In this document: positions 25,319-34,476 of the stretch, one piece after another | How positions within the stretch are numbered: position 1 is the first letter of the stretch | Layout: each line of letters begins with the position of its first letter | DNA from: Microbacterium sp. Bi121 | Lineage (GTDB): Bacteria; Actinomycetota; Actinomycetes; Actinomycetales; Microbacteriaceae | Assembly: GCF_918698005.1 (NCBI RefSeq) | Contig: NZ_CAKKLJ010000001.1 | Coordinates: 62,001 to 126,000, forward strand | DNA length: 64,000 bases | Direction: 5' to 3' | Position numbers and translations under genes: made by a program | Notes under the pieces: generated by a model | What the model was told of the DNA's origin: nothing | Seen by the model: only the letters and a program-made list of their open reading frames with translations | Database searches by the model: none

Positions 25319-25906
25319 ATGCGACGACCGTTCATGACCCACCCCGATCAGCTGGCCTCACTCGACGGCCAGCAGTACCTGGTGCTGCGGCCTACGGGTC
25401 CGGTTGCCGGCGAGTACCGGGCGACGCAACGCGAACTGCTGAAGCTTCTTCCGTCGGGGACGAAGCATCCGCACACCGAGCACGTCACGCTGCGGGGATT
25501 CTACGAGCCGGAGCGACGCGACGAGGTCGCCGCGCTCGTTCGCGACTGGGCTGCGGCGCAGCATCCGATCGACATCGTCGCCGACGCGATCGACACCTTC
25601 CCCGCGCCGTGGCAGATCGTGATCATGCGATTGGCGCGGACGGCGTCCCTCATCGATGCTTACGCGTCTCTCACGGCCGCGCTCGACCGAACCGACTTCC
25701 GCCGTCTCGGTGAACTCTCCCTCGACGACTGGATCTTCCATCTGTCCGTCGTCTACGGCAAGACCCTCGCTCCGGAGGCTTGGGCCGATCTCGAGCGAGC
25801 GTCACGACGTGACCTCGCTGACCAGCCGCGCTGCACCGTGGCCGAAGCCGAACTGGTCTGGTACGAAGACGGCGTCGAGCACGCCGAGGTCATTCCCCTC
25901 GGGTAG
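25319..25906 (+). CDS. 2'-5' RNA ligase / cyclic phosphodiesterase-like protein
   Basis: A 195-residue member of the 2H phosphoesterase superfamily. The two HxT/S motifs are His55-Val-Thr57 (EHVTLRGF) and His141-Leu-Ser143 (FHLSVVYG). Such enzymes open 2',3'-cyclic phosphates or ligate RNA in vitro; the cellular role is unknown. The ATG at 25319 is chosen because TACCGT at 25307-25312 lies exactly 6 nt upstream; the GGAGG that touches the start is too close to serve as a ribosome site. Confidence 0.78.
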   Translation: MRRPFMTHPDQLASLDGQQYLVLRPTGPVAGEYRATQRELLKLLPSGTKHPHTEHVTLRGFYEPERRDEVAALVRDWAAAQHPIDIVADAIDTFPAPWQIVIMRLARTASLIDAYASLTAALDRTDFRRLGELSLDDWIFHLSVVYGKTLAPEAWADLERASRRDLADQPRCTVAEAELVWYEDGVEHAEVIPLG

Positions 25907-25912
25907 AGCGGC

Positions 25913-26929
25913 TCAGCTCAGGCCGCTGTACGCGTGCAGCCCCTTGAAGAACACGTTCACGATCGTGAAGTTGAAGATCACCGCGGTGAACCCCACGATC
26001 GACAGCCACGCCGACGGGTTGCCGCGCCAACCGCGGGTCGCGCGCGCGTGGAGGTATCCGGCGTAGAGCACCCAGATGATGAACGTCCAGGTCTCCTTGA
26101 CGTCGAAGCCCCAGTAGCGGCCCCAGGCGTCCTGAGCCCAGATCGCACCGGCGATGAGCGTGAACGTCCAGAAGATGAAGCCGACGATCGCGAAGCGGAA
26201 GGCCATGCCCTCCAGCCGGTCGGCGTCCGGAAGGGTGGCGAGGAACCGGGGGCCCTGCTTCTCGGCGGCCTCGACGATCTTGCGCTCGCGACGGGACTGC
26301 ATCAGCTGCAGCACCGACAGCGCGCATGCGAGGGCGAAGAACGCCGTGCCGAGCGATGCGACGAAGACGTGGATGACGAGCCAGACGCTCTTGAGCGGGT
26401 CCATCAGCGGCACGATGCCGACGTAGAAGCTGATCGCCGCGGCGCCCATGAGGATCACGACGAGACCGGTGATGAACGTGCCGAGGAACCGCAAGTCGAT
26501 CCGGGTGTTCACCAGCAGGTAGACGAAGACGACCAGGAGCGTGCCCGTCATCGCGAACTCGTACAGGTTCGCCCACGGCACGCGCTCTGCCGCGATGCCG
26601 CGCGTGATGGTCGCGGCGAGCTGGAACAGGAAGCCCAGCACGGTCAGCGCCGTGCCGATGCGCGCCATGACGTAACGGGGCCGCTTCTGAAGATCGGATG
26701 CCGCCGGATCGGATGCGGCGTCCGCAGCATCCGCACCGGATGGGGCGCCGGATCCGGCGGCGGGCGCACCTGCCCCGACCAGCATCGCGTCGCGCTCGCG
26801 GACCAGTCGCGCGTCCGCGCTCACCTCGGAGCGACGGGCGAGGTCGAACGCGTATGCCACGAAGGCTGCCGCGTAGATCGCGATCGCCGTCCAGATGAAC
26901 AGGATCGAGAGGGAGTCGAGGTCGGGCAT
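25913..26929 (-). CDS. ccsB: Cytochrome c assembly protein, heme channel (CcsA/ResC family)
   Basis: Membrane subunit of the system II cytochrome c maturation machinery, 338 residues, eight or so spans. The Trp-rich heme-handling motif (WGRYWGFDVKETWTF, about residues 267-281) and conserved histidines (VWLVIHVFVASLG; YLHARATRG) are present. It passes heme across the membrane together with ResB. Last gene of tlpA-ccdA-resB-ccsB, 9 nt behind resB. TAGACT, overlapping the resB stop, lies exactly 6 nt before the ATG, hinting at an extra internal leaderless promoter. Confidence 0.93.
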   Translation of the reverse strand: MPDLDSLSILFIWTAIAIYAAAFVAYAFDLARRSEVSADARLVRERDAMLVGAGAPAAGSGAPSGADAADAASDPAASDLQKRPRYVMARIGTALTVLGFLFQLAATITRGIAAERVPWANLYEFAMTGTLLVVFVYLLVNTRIDLRFLGTFITGLVVILMGAAAISFYVGIVPLMDPLKSVWLVIHVFVASLGTAFFALACALSVLQLMQSRRERKIVEAAEKQGPRFLATLPDADRLEGMAFRFAIVGFIFWTFTLIAGAIWAQDAWGRYWGFDVKETWTFIIWVLYAGYLHARATRGWRGNPSAWLSIVGFTAVIFNFTIVNVFFKGLHAYSGLS

Positions 26930-26938
26930 TGTCCCAGT

Positions 26939-28624
26939 CTACTTTCGGGTGGTTCGGGAGGAAGGGGCATCCAGCAGCCGGGCGTGACCGTCGGCCAGAT
27001 CGTTGACGGCGGCCTTCAGCGTCGGATCCTCGCCGCGAGCGAGACCGGCGTACTCCAGGCGCACCTCGCCGTCCGCGGCGGTCGCCTTGACCCACATGCG
27101 ACGACGCGGGATGAACAGGGCGAGCATGAGACCGCCCAGCGCGCTCAACGCGAAGACGAGCACCCACACGGCCGACTGATCGTGGTGCACCTGCAGCGAG
27201 GCGAACCGCTTGACCGACTGCGTGAAGTCCACGGCTCCGGCCGGGGACTCGTCCTCGAAGGTGATCGATCCTCGGCCGTCGGGCAGATCGGCGGACTCCC
27301 CGGGCTGGAGCTCGATCGACGGGGCGTCACTGCCGTCGCCGACGATGGGCGTGAGCTCCTCGGTGTCGAGTACGTACACCGACTTCGGCGTGCCCTCGTC
27401 GATGCCGAGGTCGCCTTCGTACACCCGGAGCGTCAGCAGCGGTGCGAGCAGATCGCCGTGGGCGGATGCGTAGGCGCCGTTCTCGAGCTTCGCCGCGCTC
27501 GGATAGAAGAAAGCGGCGATGCCGAGCTGCTCCGGCATTCCGTCGGTGACCTTGATGACGCCGAGGGAGGTGAGCGCGTTGTCCTGCGGCAGGAACGGCA
27601 CCGAGTTGCTGTAGACGACATCGCCGTCGGAGTTGCGCACGGTGATCGTCGGGGCGTAGCCGTTGCCGAGCAGGTAGATCTTGTCGCCGGCGATGTCCAG
27701 CGGGTGGTTGACCCGGACGGCATCCTCGCGGGACTCGCCGTTCTCGCGAACGGTCACGTTCGCCGAGAAGTCGCCCGCTTGCCCTGATGCCGCGGAGCCG
27801 TACTCCTGGTAGGTCACATCGAACGAGTCGAGGGTCATCGAATACGGGCTGAGCGCGTCGTCGCCGACGAAGCGTCCGCGGTTCATCGACTCGTAGTCCA
27901 GCAGCGTGTTCACGAACGTCTGGCCCTCGACGACCACGCGCTGCCCTGTGTAGGCGAAGCTGCCGCCGAGCCCGACGCTGATCAGGACGCCGACGAGCGC
28001 GAGATGGAAGATCAGGTTTCCTGTCTCGCGCCAGTAGCCGCGCTCGGCCGACACCGAGTACGTTCGGCCGGACGTGGCTGCGGTGTCGTAGCGCTCGACG
28101 CGGTAGCCGAGCGCCTTCAGCTGCTTCTGGGCGATGTCGATCGAGCGGGATGCCTCGGCGTCGGCATCCGCGTCGGTCGTCTCTCGAACGGTTTCCCGGA
28201 AGTCCTCGAGCCGCTTCAGACGCGCGGGCGTCCGCGGCGGGCGCGACTGCAGCGCCTTGATGTGGTGCTTGATGCGCGGAACGACGCAGCCGACCAGCGA
28301 GATGAACAGCAGCAGGTAGATCGCCGAGAACCACGGCGACAGGTACACGTCGAACAGGTCCATCGCGTCGAGCACGGGGAACAGGTCGGGATTGTCGGTC
28401 TGCCACTGCGTCACGCCGTTGGGGTCGGCCATCCGCTGCGGGAAGATCGAGCCGGGGATCGCCGCGATCGCGAGCACGAGGAGCAGGATGATCGCGGTGC
28501 GCATCGACGTCAGTTGACGCCAGCCCCAGCGCAGCCAGCCGACGAAGTCCAGGCGGGGCTGGGCGATCGAGCCACCGTCGCCGTCGATGTGGTCGGAGGG
28601 ACGGAGCGGATCGGAACTCGTCAC
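26939..28624 (-). CDS. resB: Cytochrome c biogenesis protein ResB
   Basis: Partner of CcsB in system II, about 561 residues. Three spans near the N-terminus (RTAIILLLVLAIAAIPGSIFP; FSAIYLLLFISLVGC; NLIFHLALVGVLISVGLGG), a large outer domain (about residues 230-480) and a final span (VWVLVFALSALGGLMLALFIP) match the family. The GTG at 28624 is preferred because an AAGGA site lies 5-6 nt upstream; a GTG at 28681 would overlap ccdA by 20 nt without a clear site. Confidence 0.92.
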   Translation of the reverse strand: MTSSDPLRPSDHIDGDGGSIAQPRLDFVGWLRWGWRQLTSMRTAIILLLVLAIAAIPGSIFPQRMADPNGVTQWQTDNPDLFPVLDAMDLFDVYLSPWFSAIYLLLFISLVGCVVPRIKHHIKALQSRPPRTPARLKRLEDFRETVRETTDADADAEASRSIDIAQKQLKALGYRVERYDTAATSGRTYSVSAERGYWRETGNLIFHLALVGVLISVGLGGSFAYTGQRVVVEGQTFVNTLLDYESMNRGRFVGDDALSPYSMTLDSFDVTYQEYGSAASGQAGDFSANVTVRENGESREDAVRVNHPLDIAGDKIYLLGNGYAPTITVRNSDGDVVYSNSVPFLPQDNALTSLGVIKVTDGMPEQLGIAAFFYPSAAKLENGAYASAHGDLLAPLLTLRVYEGDLGIDEGTPKSVYVLDTEELTPIVGDGSDAPSIELQPGESADLPDGRGSITFEDESPAGAVDFTQSVKRFASLQVHHDQSAVWVLVFALSALGGLMLALFIPRRRMWVKATAADGEVRLEYAGLARGEDPTLKAAVNDLADGHARLLDAPSSRTTRK

Positions 28625-28661
28625 GGCATCCTTCTGGGAGGTATCAGGATCGGGGCGGGGA

Positions 28662-29414
28662 TCAGAGTGGGAGGATGACACTGCCCATCACCGCCGTCAG
28701 TCGAGACATGATGTCGGTCCACAACCCGGTGACCATGAGGATGCCGAGTGCGATGAGCAGCGCGCCGCCGATGATGTTCACGATGCGGATGTGGCGACGC
28801 AGGAAGCCGATCGCCTTCGTCGCCCAGCCGAAGCCGAGAGCGACCAGGAGGAACGGGATGCCGAGGCCGAGGCTGTACGCCAGGCCGAGGAATCCTGCGC
28901 GCCACGGATCGCCGAGCGTCCACGACACCGCCGTGATCGCGGCGAGCGTCGGGCCGATGCACGGCGCCCACCCGATGCCGAGAGCGAAGCCCAGCAGGGG
29001 TGCGCCGATGAGACCGGTCTTGGAGGTGACGTGCATGCGCCATTCGCGCTGCGCGAAGCCGAAGAGCCCGAGGAACACCAGCCCCATCGCGATGATCACG
29101 ACACCCAGGATGCGGGTGATCAGATCGCCCCACTGCAGGAAGAACACCGCGGCTGCTCCGCCGATCGCGGTGAACGCGATGAACACGACGCTGAAGCCGA
29201 GGATGAACAGCAGCACGCCGAACACGAGACGGCCGCGCGCCGGTGCCGCGGCGTCCGTCGTCGTCTTCGGCGCCACGGCCCCGCCGATGAAGCCGAGGTA
29301 TCCGGGAACGAGCGGCAGCACGCACGGCGAGAGGAACGAGACGAGACCGGCGAGCATCGCGACCGGGATCGCGAGCCAGAGAGCGCCGGAGCCGATCAGC
29401 TCGTTCGTGTTCAC
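28662..29414 (-). CDS. ccdA: Thiol-disulfide transmembrane electron carrier CcdA
   Basis: Six-span membrane protein (250 residues) that moves reducing electrons from cytoplasmic thioredoxin to the outside, keeping apocytochrome c cysteines reduced. The paired cysteines are visible in FLSPCVLPLVPGYLG (span 1) and GWAPCIGPTLAAI (span 4). It overlaps the TlpA gene by 4 nt, and the two form a redox relay. Confidence 0.94.
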   Translation of the reverse strand: MNTNELIGSGALWLAIPVAMLAGLVSFLSPCVLPLVPGYLGFIGGAVAPKTTTDAAAPARGRLVFGVLLFILGFSVVFIAFTAIGGAAAVFFLQWGDLITRILGVVIIAMGLVFLGLFGFAQREWRMHVTSKTGLIGAPLLGFALGIGWAPCIGPTLAAITAVSWTLGDPWRAGFLGLAYSLGLGIPFLLVALGFGWATKAIGFLRRHIRIVNIIGGALLIALGILMVTGLWTDIMSRLTAVMGSVILPL

Positions 29415-30028
29415 GCCGTCTCCGCGAGAGCATCCTTGACGAGCGTCGAGAGGATGCTGGCGCCGTCGACCGGCCCGATGATGCGAGCAGCGACGCGCCC
29501 CTGCTTGTCGAGCACGAGCGTGGTCGGCGTGGCCTGGATCGGCGTGGCGTTGGCGAAGGCGAGCTTCGCGGCGCCGCTGTCGACGTCCATGATGCTGGGG
29601 TAGGTCACGCCGTAGGTCTTGGCGAACGACTTCGCGGTGTCGGCCTGGTCGTAGATGTTGATGCCGACGAACGAGACGTCATCGGCCTCGTACTGCTGCC
29701 AGACCGTCTCGAGGTCACCGGCCTCGACGCGGCACGGGGCGCAGCCGGCGTACCAGAAGTTCACGACGGTGACATCGCCGGCGATGTCGGCGCTGTCGAA
29801 GTCGTCGCCGTTCTCGGTCACGCCGCTGAAGACGACCGGTTCACCGCGCTCCGCGACGGGGATCTCCTCGACCGCGCCGTCCGCCGAGATGTAGCCCTTT
29901 CCGTCGCCGGAAAGATACTGCTCGGCGACGGGGTCGGTTCCGCACGCCGTCAGAGAGAAGGCGATCGTCGCGGCGAGCGCGGTTCCGAGCATCCGACGGG
30001 CGCGTCGGTTCGGCGAGAAAGCGGGCAC
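29411..30028 (-). CDS. TlpA/ResA-like thiol-disulfide lipoprotein
   Basis: Extracytoplasmic thioredoxin-fold reductase, 205 residues. A lipobox (SLTAC, Cys29) ends the signal peptide; the active site is Cys96-Ala-Pro-Cys99 in FWYAGCAPCR; the cis-proline loop is IQATPTTLVLD. It should receive electrons from CcdA and reduce heme-binding cysteines. First gene of the cytochrome c assembly operon. TAGACT lies exactly 6 nt before the GTG, so the operon message is probably leaderless. Confidence 0.92.
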   Translation of the reverse strand: MPAFSPNRRARRMLGTALAATIAFSLTACGTDPVAEQYLSGDGKGYISADGAVEEIPVAERGEPVVFSGVTENGDDFDSADIAGDVTVVNFWYAGCAPCRVEAGDLETVWQQYEADDVSFVGINIYDQADTAKSFAKTYGVTYPSIMDVDSGAAKLAFANATPIQATPTTLVLDKQGRVAARIIGPVDGASILSTLVKDALAETA

Positions 30029-30090
30029 ATTCCCAGTCTACGCAGGGGTTTCTATGGGTGATCTGGAAGGAACCCGGCGCCCGCGCACCG

Positions 30091-30495
30091 TCAGAAACGG
30101 GCGAGCACGTCATCTACGCCGGCACGGAATCGCGGGCACATCGTGATGTCGTGGGCACGACAGCGCAGTGCATGCTCGGTCATCTCACGGGAGCGCTGCA
30201 TCTCCAGCATCCGCTTGTCGAGATCGTCCAGGTGCGCGTGCAGAACCTCGTGCCTGCCCGAGCGTCCGTCGTCGAGGAGCACGCCGATCTGCTCGAGCGT
30301 CATGCCTGCGCGCTTGCTCCGCTGGATGATCGCGATGCGGACGACCTCATCCTCGCCGTACCGGCGACGTCCAGCGGAGTCGCGCTCCGGATGCAGCAGC
30401 CCGACTGTCTCCCAATGCCGGAGCACGTTCGTGGGCAGATCGAACCGCTCGGCGACATCGCCGACGGACCAGGGATGCGTAGCGCTTGACTTCAT
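30091..30495 (-). CDS. MerR family regulator with two C-terminal cysteines
   Basis: A 134-residue MerR protein: winged HTH (SVGDVAERFDLPTNVLRHWETVGLL, then RRYGEDEVVRIAIIQRSKRAGMTLEQI), a dimerisation helix (about residues 80-108), and a short effector tail with Cys112 and Cys120 (LRCRAHDITMCPRF). The cysteine pair suggests sensing of a metal, thiol stress or electrophiles. It is divergent from a flavin disulfide reductase whose promoter has the stretched spacer typical of MerR targets. Confidence 0.88.
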   Translation of the reverse strand: MKSSATHPWSVGDVAERFDLPTNVLRHWETVGLLHPERDSAGRRRYGEDEVVRIAIIQRSKRAGMTLEQIGVLLDDGRSGRHEVLHAHLDDLDKRMLEMQRSREMTEHALRCRAHDITMCPRFRAGVDDVLARF

Positions 30496-30516
30496 GTTGA
30501 CATGAAGTCACACACT
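30486..30516 (+). promoter_or_regulatory. MerR-type promoter: 10-bp dyad inside a 19-nt spacer
   Basis: TGACTTCATG (30487-30496), TTGA, CATGAAGTCA (30501-30510) is a perfect 10-bp dyad. Read on the plus strand it lies between a -35 TTGACT (30486-30491) and a -10-like CACACT (30511-30516) separated by 19 nt, the over-long spacing that MerR activators untwist. The left arm also covers the merR start codon, allowing autorepression. Confidence 0.7.
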
Positions 30517-30547
30517 GGTCGAGAACGCAAGATCAGGAGGATCCACC

Positions 30548-31447
30548 ATGTACGACGCGATCGTGATCGGAGCCGGCCCCGCCGGCCTGCAAGCCGCCCT
30601 CACTCTCGGCCGGATGCACCGCACAGCGCTGCTGCTCGACTCCGGGGAGTACCGCAATGGAACCGTTGAGCACATGCACAACATCATCGCCTCCGACGGC
30701 ACCCCGCCGGCGGAGTTCCGGGCGACGGCCCGTGCTCAGCTCGCGGAGTACTCCACCGTCGAGGCCCGTGACGCCAGAGTCGAGCGCATCGAGGGCGTCG
30801 TCGACGACTTCACCCTCGAACTGGAGGGCGGGTCGACGGTGCGCGGGCGCCGCATCGTGCTCGCGAGCGGCGTCGCGGACGACCTCCCAGGCGTTCCCGG
30901 CCTCGCGGGTCTGTGGGGTCTGCGCGCGTTCACCTGCCCGTTCTGCGACGGCCACGAGTTCGCCGGACGAGACATCGGAATCCTCGGGGCGGCCGCGCGC
31001 ACGGTCCACCTGGTCGCGATGCTCTCCCCCATCGTCCGGAGCATCACCGTGTTCGCGCTCGACGAGCAGCCGACGGATGAGGACCGCGCGGCGCTGGAGG
31101 CGGCGGGTGCCGACATCCACTCTGGCCTCGTGCGGTCCGTCGCCGCAGAGGCTGACGGTGCGCGTGTCACGACGACCGCTGCGCACGTCGCCGTCGCCGG
31201 CCTGTTCGTCGCAGCAGGAACCGTGCGGCAGCGGGCCTCCTTCGCCGCCGATCGCGGACTGCGGATGCTGCCCTCCGGCGCCATCGAGATCGATGACTTC
31301 GGTCAGACCTCTGAGCCGGGGATCCTCGCGGCCGGCGACCTGGCCCACCGCGCCTCGCTGCCGGGGCCTGTGGCCTCCGTCATCCAGGCCGCGGCGGCAG
31401 GGCAGATGGCCGCGGCGCGAATCGTGCAGGAGTTCGCGTCGTCGTGA
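30548..31447 (+). CDS. FAD-dependent thioredoxin-reductase-like oxidoreductase (CPFC active site)
   Basis: A 299-residue two-dinucleotide-binding flavoprotein. FAD site VIGAGPAGLQAAL at residues 6-18; redox pair Cys130-Pro-Phe-Cys133 in FTCPFCDGHEF; second nucleotide site IGILGAAARTVHL; C-terminal FAD motif ILAAGDLAH. Classical thioredoxin reductases have CATC here, so a low-molecular-weight disulfide or dithiol substrate is as likely as thioredoxin. A strong AGGAGG precedes the ATG. Probably switched on by the adjacent MerR protein. Confidence 0.85.
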   Translation: MYDAIVIGAGPAGLQAALTLGRMHRTALLLDSGEYRNGTVEHMHNIIASDGTPPAEFRATARAQLAEYSTVEARDARVERIEGVVDDFTLELEGGSTVRGRRIVLASGVADDLPGVPGLAGLWGLRAFTCPFCDGHEFAGRDIGILGAAARTVHLVAMLSPIVRSITVFALDEQPTDEDRAALEAAGADIHSGLVRSVAAEADGARVTTTAAHVAVAGLFVAAGTVRQRASFAADRGLRMLPSGAIEIDDFGQTSEPGILAAGDLAHRASLPGPVASVIQAAAAGQMAAARIVQEFASS

Positions 31448-31454
31448 ACCGCTG

Positions 31455-32078
31455 CTACACGGCGCCGAGGTCGATGCCGGCGGCCGCAGGCTCGGCGTAG
31501 CCGACCTCGCGCCACACGTCGCCGACCCGCTCGAAGGACGTGACGCTCGAGAGCGCGCAGCGCCGGGTGCGCGGATCGTGGCGAAGGCGGAGGCCCGCGA
31601 CGTGGAGGTGCGTGATCCAGATCGGCGCCTGGTGCGAAACGATCACGGCATCCCCGCGCTCCGTCTCGTTCCACGCGCTGTTCATCGCCTCCTCCATCCT
31701 CACGGCGATGGACTGGTACGGCTCACCCCAGGTCGGCACCGAAGGATTGCGCAGGTGCCACCAGTTGCGCGGATCGCGCAGCGACCGGCTCATCCGCGTG
31801 CCCTCGAACACGTTCGTCGGCTCGATGACGCGTTCGTCGAGTGCTGGGACGAGCCCGAAGATCTCGCTGAACGGCTCGGCGGACTCCTGCGTGCGCTGGA
31901 GGGGCGAGCTGCGCAATGTCGTCACGGGTCGCTCGAGCCCCTGGACGTACTCGGCTGCGGCACGCGCCATCCGCCGGCCGTCCTCGCTCAGTCGATAGTG
32001 CGGCAGCCGCCCGTAGAGAACGCGGCGAGGGTTGTGGACCTCTCCGTGGCGGACGAGGTGCAGTCGTTCGGCAGGCAT
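31455..32078 (-). CDS. Histidine phosphatase superfamily protein (phosphoglycerate mutase-like)
   Basis: A 207-residue protein with the catalytic LVRHGEVHNP near the N-terminus (His10), the acid/base region RSSPLQRTQESAEPF and the second histidine in VIVSHQAPIW. Specificity within the family (sugar phosphates, nucleotides, phosphoproteins) cannot be told. It starts directly at the stop of the small membrane protein upstream on the same strand, so the two are co-transcribed. Confidence 0.88.
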   Translation of the reverse strand: MPAERLHLVRHGEVHNPRRVLYGRLPHYRLSEDGRRMARAAAEYVQGLERPVTTLRSSPLQRTQESAEPFSEIFGLVPALDERVIEPTNVFEGTRMSRSLRDPRNWWHLRNPSVPTWGEPYQSIAVRMEEAMNSAWNETERGDAVIVSHQAPIWITHLHVAGLRLRHDPRTRRCALSSVTSFERVGDVWREVGYAEPAAAGIDLGAV

Positions 32079-32444
32079 TCAGACCTTCCGGTAGGTCGCC
32101 GACCCGAAGCCGATGATGAGGTGCCCGATGAAGGGGAAGATCCACAGCAGGAAGAACGAGAACACGACGCCCTTGCCGAAGTTCGCGCCCTCCTTCACGG
32201 CGACGATGATCGCGAACACGATGTTCACGATCGGGATGAGGTAGAGCAGCCCGAGCCAGGCGGACATACCGGCGATCTTCACGAGGAAGATCCAGTTCAC
32301 GATCGGGATCAGCGCCAGGATGCCGGCATACCCGGCCTTCACGAAGACCCGCCACATGGTGATGGCGTAGAGCACGTACAGGGCGAGAGACAGCCACATG
32401 GACGTCGTCGTGGCGATCTGGTCGCTGATCAGATTCCAGTCCAC
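32079..32444 (-). CDS. Small membrane protein, DUF5684-like
   Basis: A 121-residue protein with four hydrophobic segments (MWLSLALYVLYAITMWRVFV; ILALIPIVNWIFLVKIAG; LGLLYLIPIVNIVFAIIVAV; FSFFLLWIFPFIGHLIIGFG). The repeated LIPIVN signature is typical of DUF5684 / signal-peptidase-I-associated proteins of unknown function. The GTG at 32444 with a GGGAG site 6 nt upstream is preferred to a longer start. Confidence 0.75.
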   Translation of the reverse strand: MDWNLISDQIATTTSMWLSLALYVLYAITMWRVFVKAGYAGILALIPIVNWIFLVKIAGMSAWLGLLYLIPIVNIVFAIIVAVKEGANFGKGVVFSFFLLWIFPFIGHLIIGFGSATYRKV

Positions 32445-32583
32445 GGCGCACTCCCTGTTCGCGCGGCCGTCCGGCACGGCCCATCGCGGCCGAGTCTATC
32501 CATCGGCATCCAGCGCCCCGCGGATCCCCGGCCGCGCCCCCGTAGAATGGCGGAGTTCCCTTTTCTGAACTGGAGGAATCTCC

Positions 32584-34365
32584 GTGCTTCGCACTCACAC
32601 GACCGGCTCGCTGCGAGCCGACCACATCGGTCAGACCGTCACCCTCACGGGTTGGGTCGATCGTCGTCGTGATCACGGAGGAGTCGCCTTCATCGATCTT
32701 CGTGACGCCTCTGGGATCGCCCAGGTCGTCATCCGCGACGAAGAGGTGGCCCACCCGCTGCGCAGCGAATTCGTGCTGAAGGTCACCGGCTCGGTCTCTC
32801 GCCGCCCCGAGGGCAACGCGAACCCGAACCTGCCCACCGGCGACATCGAGGTCATCGCGACCGAGGTCGAGGTGCTCAACGAGTCCGCTCCCCTGCCGTT
32901 CCAGGTCTCCACCGGCCTCGGCGACAGCGAGACGATCGGCGAGGACGTTCGGTTCAAGTACCGCTACCTCGACCTGCGACGCCCGTCAGCGGCATCCGCT
33001 CTTCGCCTGCGCTCGAAGGTCTACAGGGCCGTCCGCGAGGTTCTCGACGCCCGCGAGTTCGTCGAGGTCGAGACGCCCACGCTCACCCGATCCACGCCGG
33101 AGGGCGCGCGCGACTTCGTCGTGCCGGCTCGCCTGCACCCCGGCAGCTGGTACGCCCTGCCGCAGAGCCCGCAGCTGTTCAAGCAGCTGCTCATGGTCGG
33201 CGGCATCGAGAAGTATTACCAGATGGCTCGCTCGTACCGCGACGAGGACTTCCGCGCCGACCGTCAGCCGGAGTTCACGCAGCTCGACATCGAGATGAGC
33301 TTCGTCGACCAGGAAGACGTCATCGAGATGATGGAAGACGTCATCACCGCGATGTGGAAGACGATCGGCGTAGAGGTGCAGACCCCGCTGCCGCGCATCA
33401 CCTACGCCGACGCGATGGCGAAGTACGGCTCCGACAAGCCCGACCTGCGCTTCGGACTCGAGCTCGTCGAAGCCACCGACTACTTCTCCGAGACGACGTT
33501 CCGCGTGTTCCAGGCCGAGTACGTCGGCTCTGTACGGATGCCGGGCGGCGCCTCGCAGCCGCGGAAGCAGCTGGACGCCTGGCAGGACTGGGCGAAGCAG
33601 CGCGGTGCCCGCGGCCTCGCCTACGTCCTGTTCAACGAGGACGGAACTCTGGGCGGCCCCGTCGCCAAGAACCTGTCCGAGAAGGAGCAGGCGGGTCTGG
33701 CCGAACTCACCGGCGCCGAGCCGGGTGACTGCGTTTTCTTCGCGGCCGGCTCCGCCAAGGACTCGCGTGCACTGCTGGGTGCGGCGCGCGTCGAGATCGG
33801 CCGTCGCCAGGGTCTGCTCGACCCCGACACGTTCGCGTTCACGTGGGTCGTGGATGCTCCGATGTTCGAGCCTGCGGCGGATGCCGTGGCATCCGGTGAC
33901 GTCGCTGTCGGCGCCGGCGCCTGGACGGCCGTGCACCACGCCTTCACCGGCCCGAAGCCGGAGTTCGCGGACACCTTCGACACCGACCCCGGGTCGGCGC
34001 TCGCCTACGCGTACGACATCGTCTGCAACGGCTCCGAGCTCGGCGGCGGCTCGATCCGCATCCACCGCGAGGATGTGCAGAAGCGCGTGTTCGAGGTCAT
34101 GGGCATCTCGGACGAGGTCGCGAACGAGCAGTTCGGATTCCTGCTGGACGCGTTCAAGTTCGGCGCACCGCCGCACGGTGGAATCGCGCTCGGCATGGAC
34201 CGCGTGCTGCAGCACCTGACGAAGACCGAGTCGATCCGCGAGGTCATCGCGTTCCCGAAGACCGGCAACGGCTTCGACCCGCTGACCAGCGCGCCCGCGC
34301 CCATCACGGATGCGCAGCGCGCCGAGGCCGGCGTCGACTTCGTACCGGAGGATGCCGAGGCCTGA
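32584..34365 (+). CDS. aspS: Aspartate-tRNA ligase, bacterial type
   Basis: Class II aminoacyl-tRNA synthetase, 593 residues. The N-terminal OB fold (anticodon binding) includes [23 protein letters not shown]; motif 2 region [25 protein letters not shown]; a bacterial GAD insertion (about residues 295-420); motif 3 [15 protein letters not shown]. It may be non-discriminating, as in many actinobacteria that make Asn-tRNA by amidation, but that cannot be read from this window. Promoter: TAGAAT at 32543-32548, then a 35-nt leader with GGAGG before the GTG. Confidence 0.97.
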   Translation: MLRTHTTGSLRADHIGQTVTLTGWVDRRRDHGGVAFIDLRDASGIAQVVIRDEEVAHPLRSEFVLKVTGSVSRRPEGNANPNLPTGDIEVIATEVEVLNESAPLPFQVSTGLGDSETIGEDVRFKYRYLDLRRPSAASALRLRSKVYRAVREVLDAREFVEVETPTLTRSTPEGARDFVVPARLHPGSWYALPQSPQLFKQLLMVGGIEKYYQMARSYRDEDFRADRQPEFTQLDIEMSFVDQEDVIEMMEDVITAMWKTIGVEVQTPLPRITYADAMAKYGSDKPDLRFGLELVEATDYFSETTFRVFQAEYVGSVRMPGGASQPRKQLDAWQDWAKQRGARGLAYVLFNEDGTLGGPVAKNLSEKEQAGLAELTGAEPGDCVFFAAGSAKDSRALLGAARVEIGRRQGLLDPDTFAFTWVVDAPMFEPAADAVASGDVAVGAGAWTAVHHAFTGPKPEFADTFDTDPGSALAYAYDIVCNGSELGGGSIRIHREDVQKRVFEVMGISDEVANEQFGFLLDAFKFGAPPHGGIALGMDRVLQHLTKTESIREVIAFPKTGNGFDPLTSAPAPITDAQRAEAGVDFVPEDAEA

Positions 34366-34390
34366 GCCTCGTTCCCCGAGCTCTCACGCC

Positions 34391-34466
34391 GAGCCCCCGT
34401 CTTGCTGTCGAGACCCCGTCGTATTCGCGCATCTACGACGGGGTCTCGGCGATAAGACGGGGGCTC
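34391..34466. repeat. Nested double-hairpin repeat, copy 2 (bidirectional terminator position)
   Basis: Outer stem GAGCCCCCGTCTT (34391-34403) with AAGACGGGGGCTC (34454-34466), 13 bp; inner stem CGAGACCCCGTCGTA (34409-34423) with TACGACGGGGTCTCG (34434-34448), 15 bp; 10-nt central loop. All pairs are perfect. It shares sequence and architecture with the element at 8881-8964. It lies between the convergent aspS and TauE genes and can terminate both. Confidence 0.88.
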
Positions 34467-34476
34467 AGCAGGTGGG

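Noticed and set aside
30657..32672. A 671-codon open frame on the plus strand spanning several genes
   Set aside because: It crosses the reductase gene and the minus-strand phosphatase and membrane-protein genes, has low-complexity Arg/Ser/Pro-rich translation and no family motif. Long open frames opposite or out of phase with GC-rich genes are expected.
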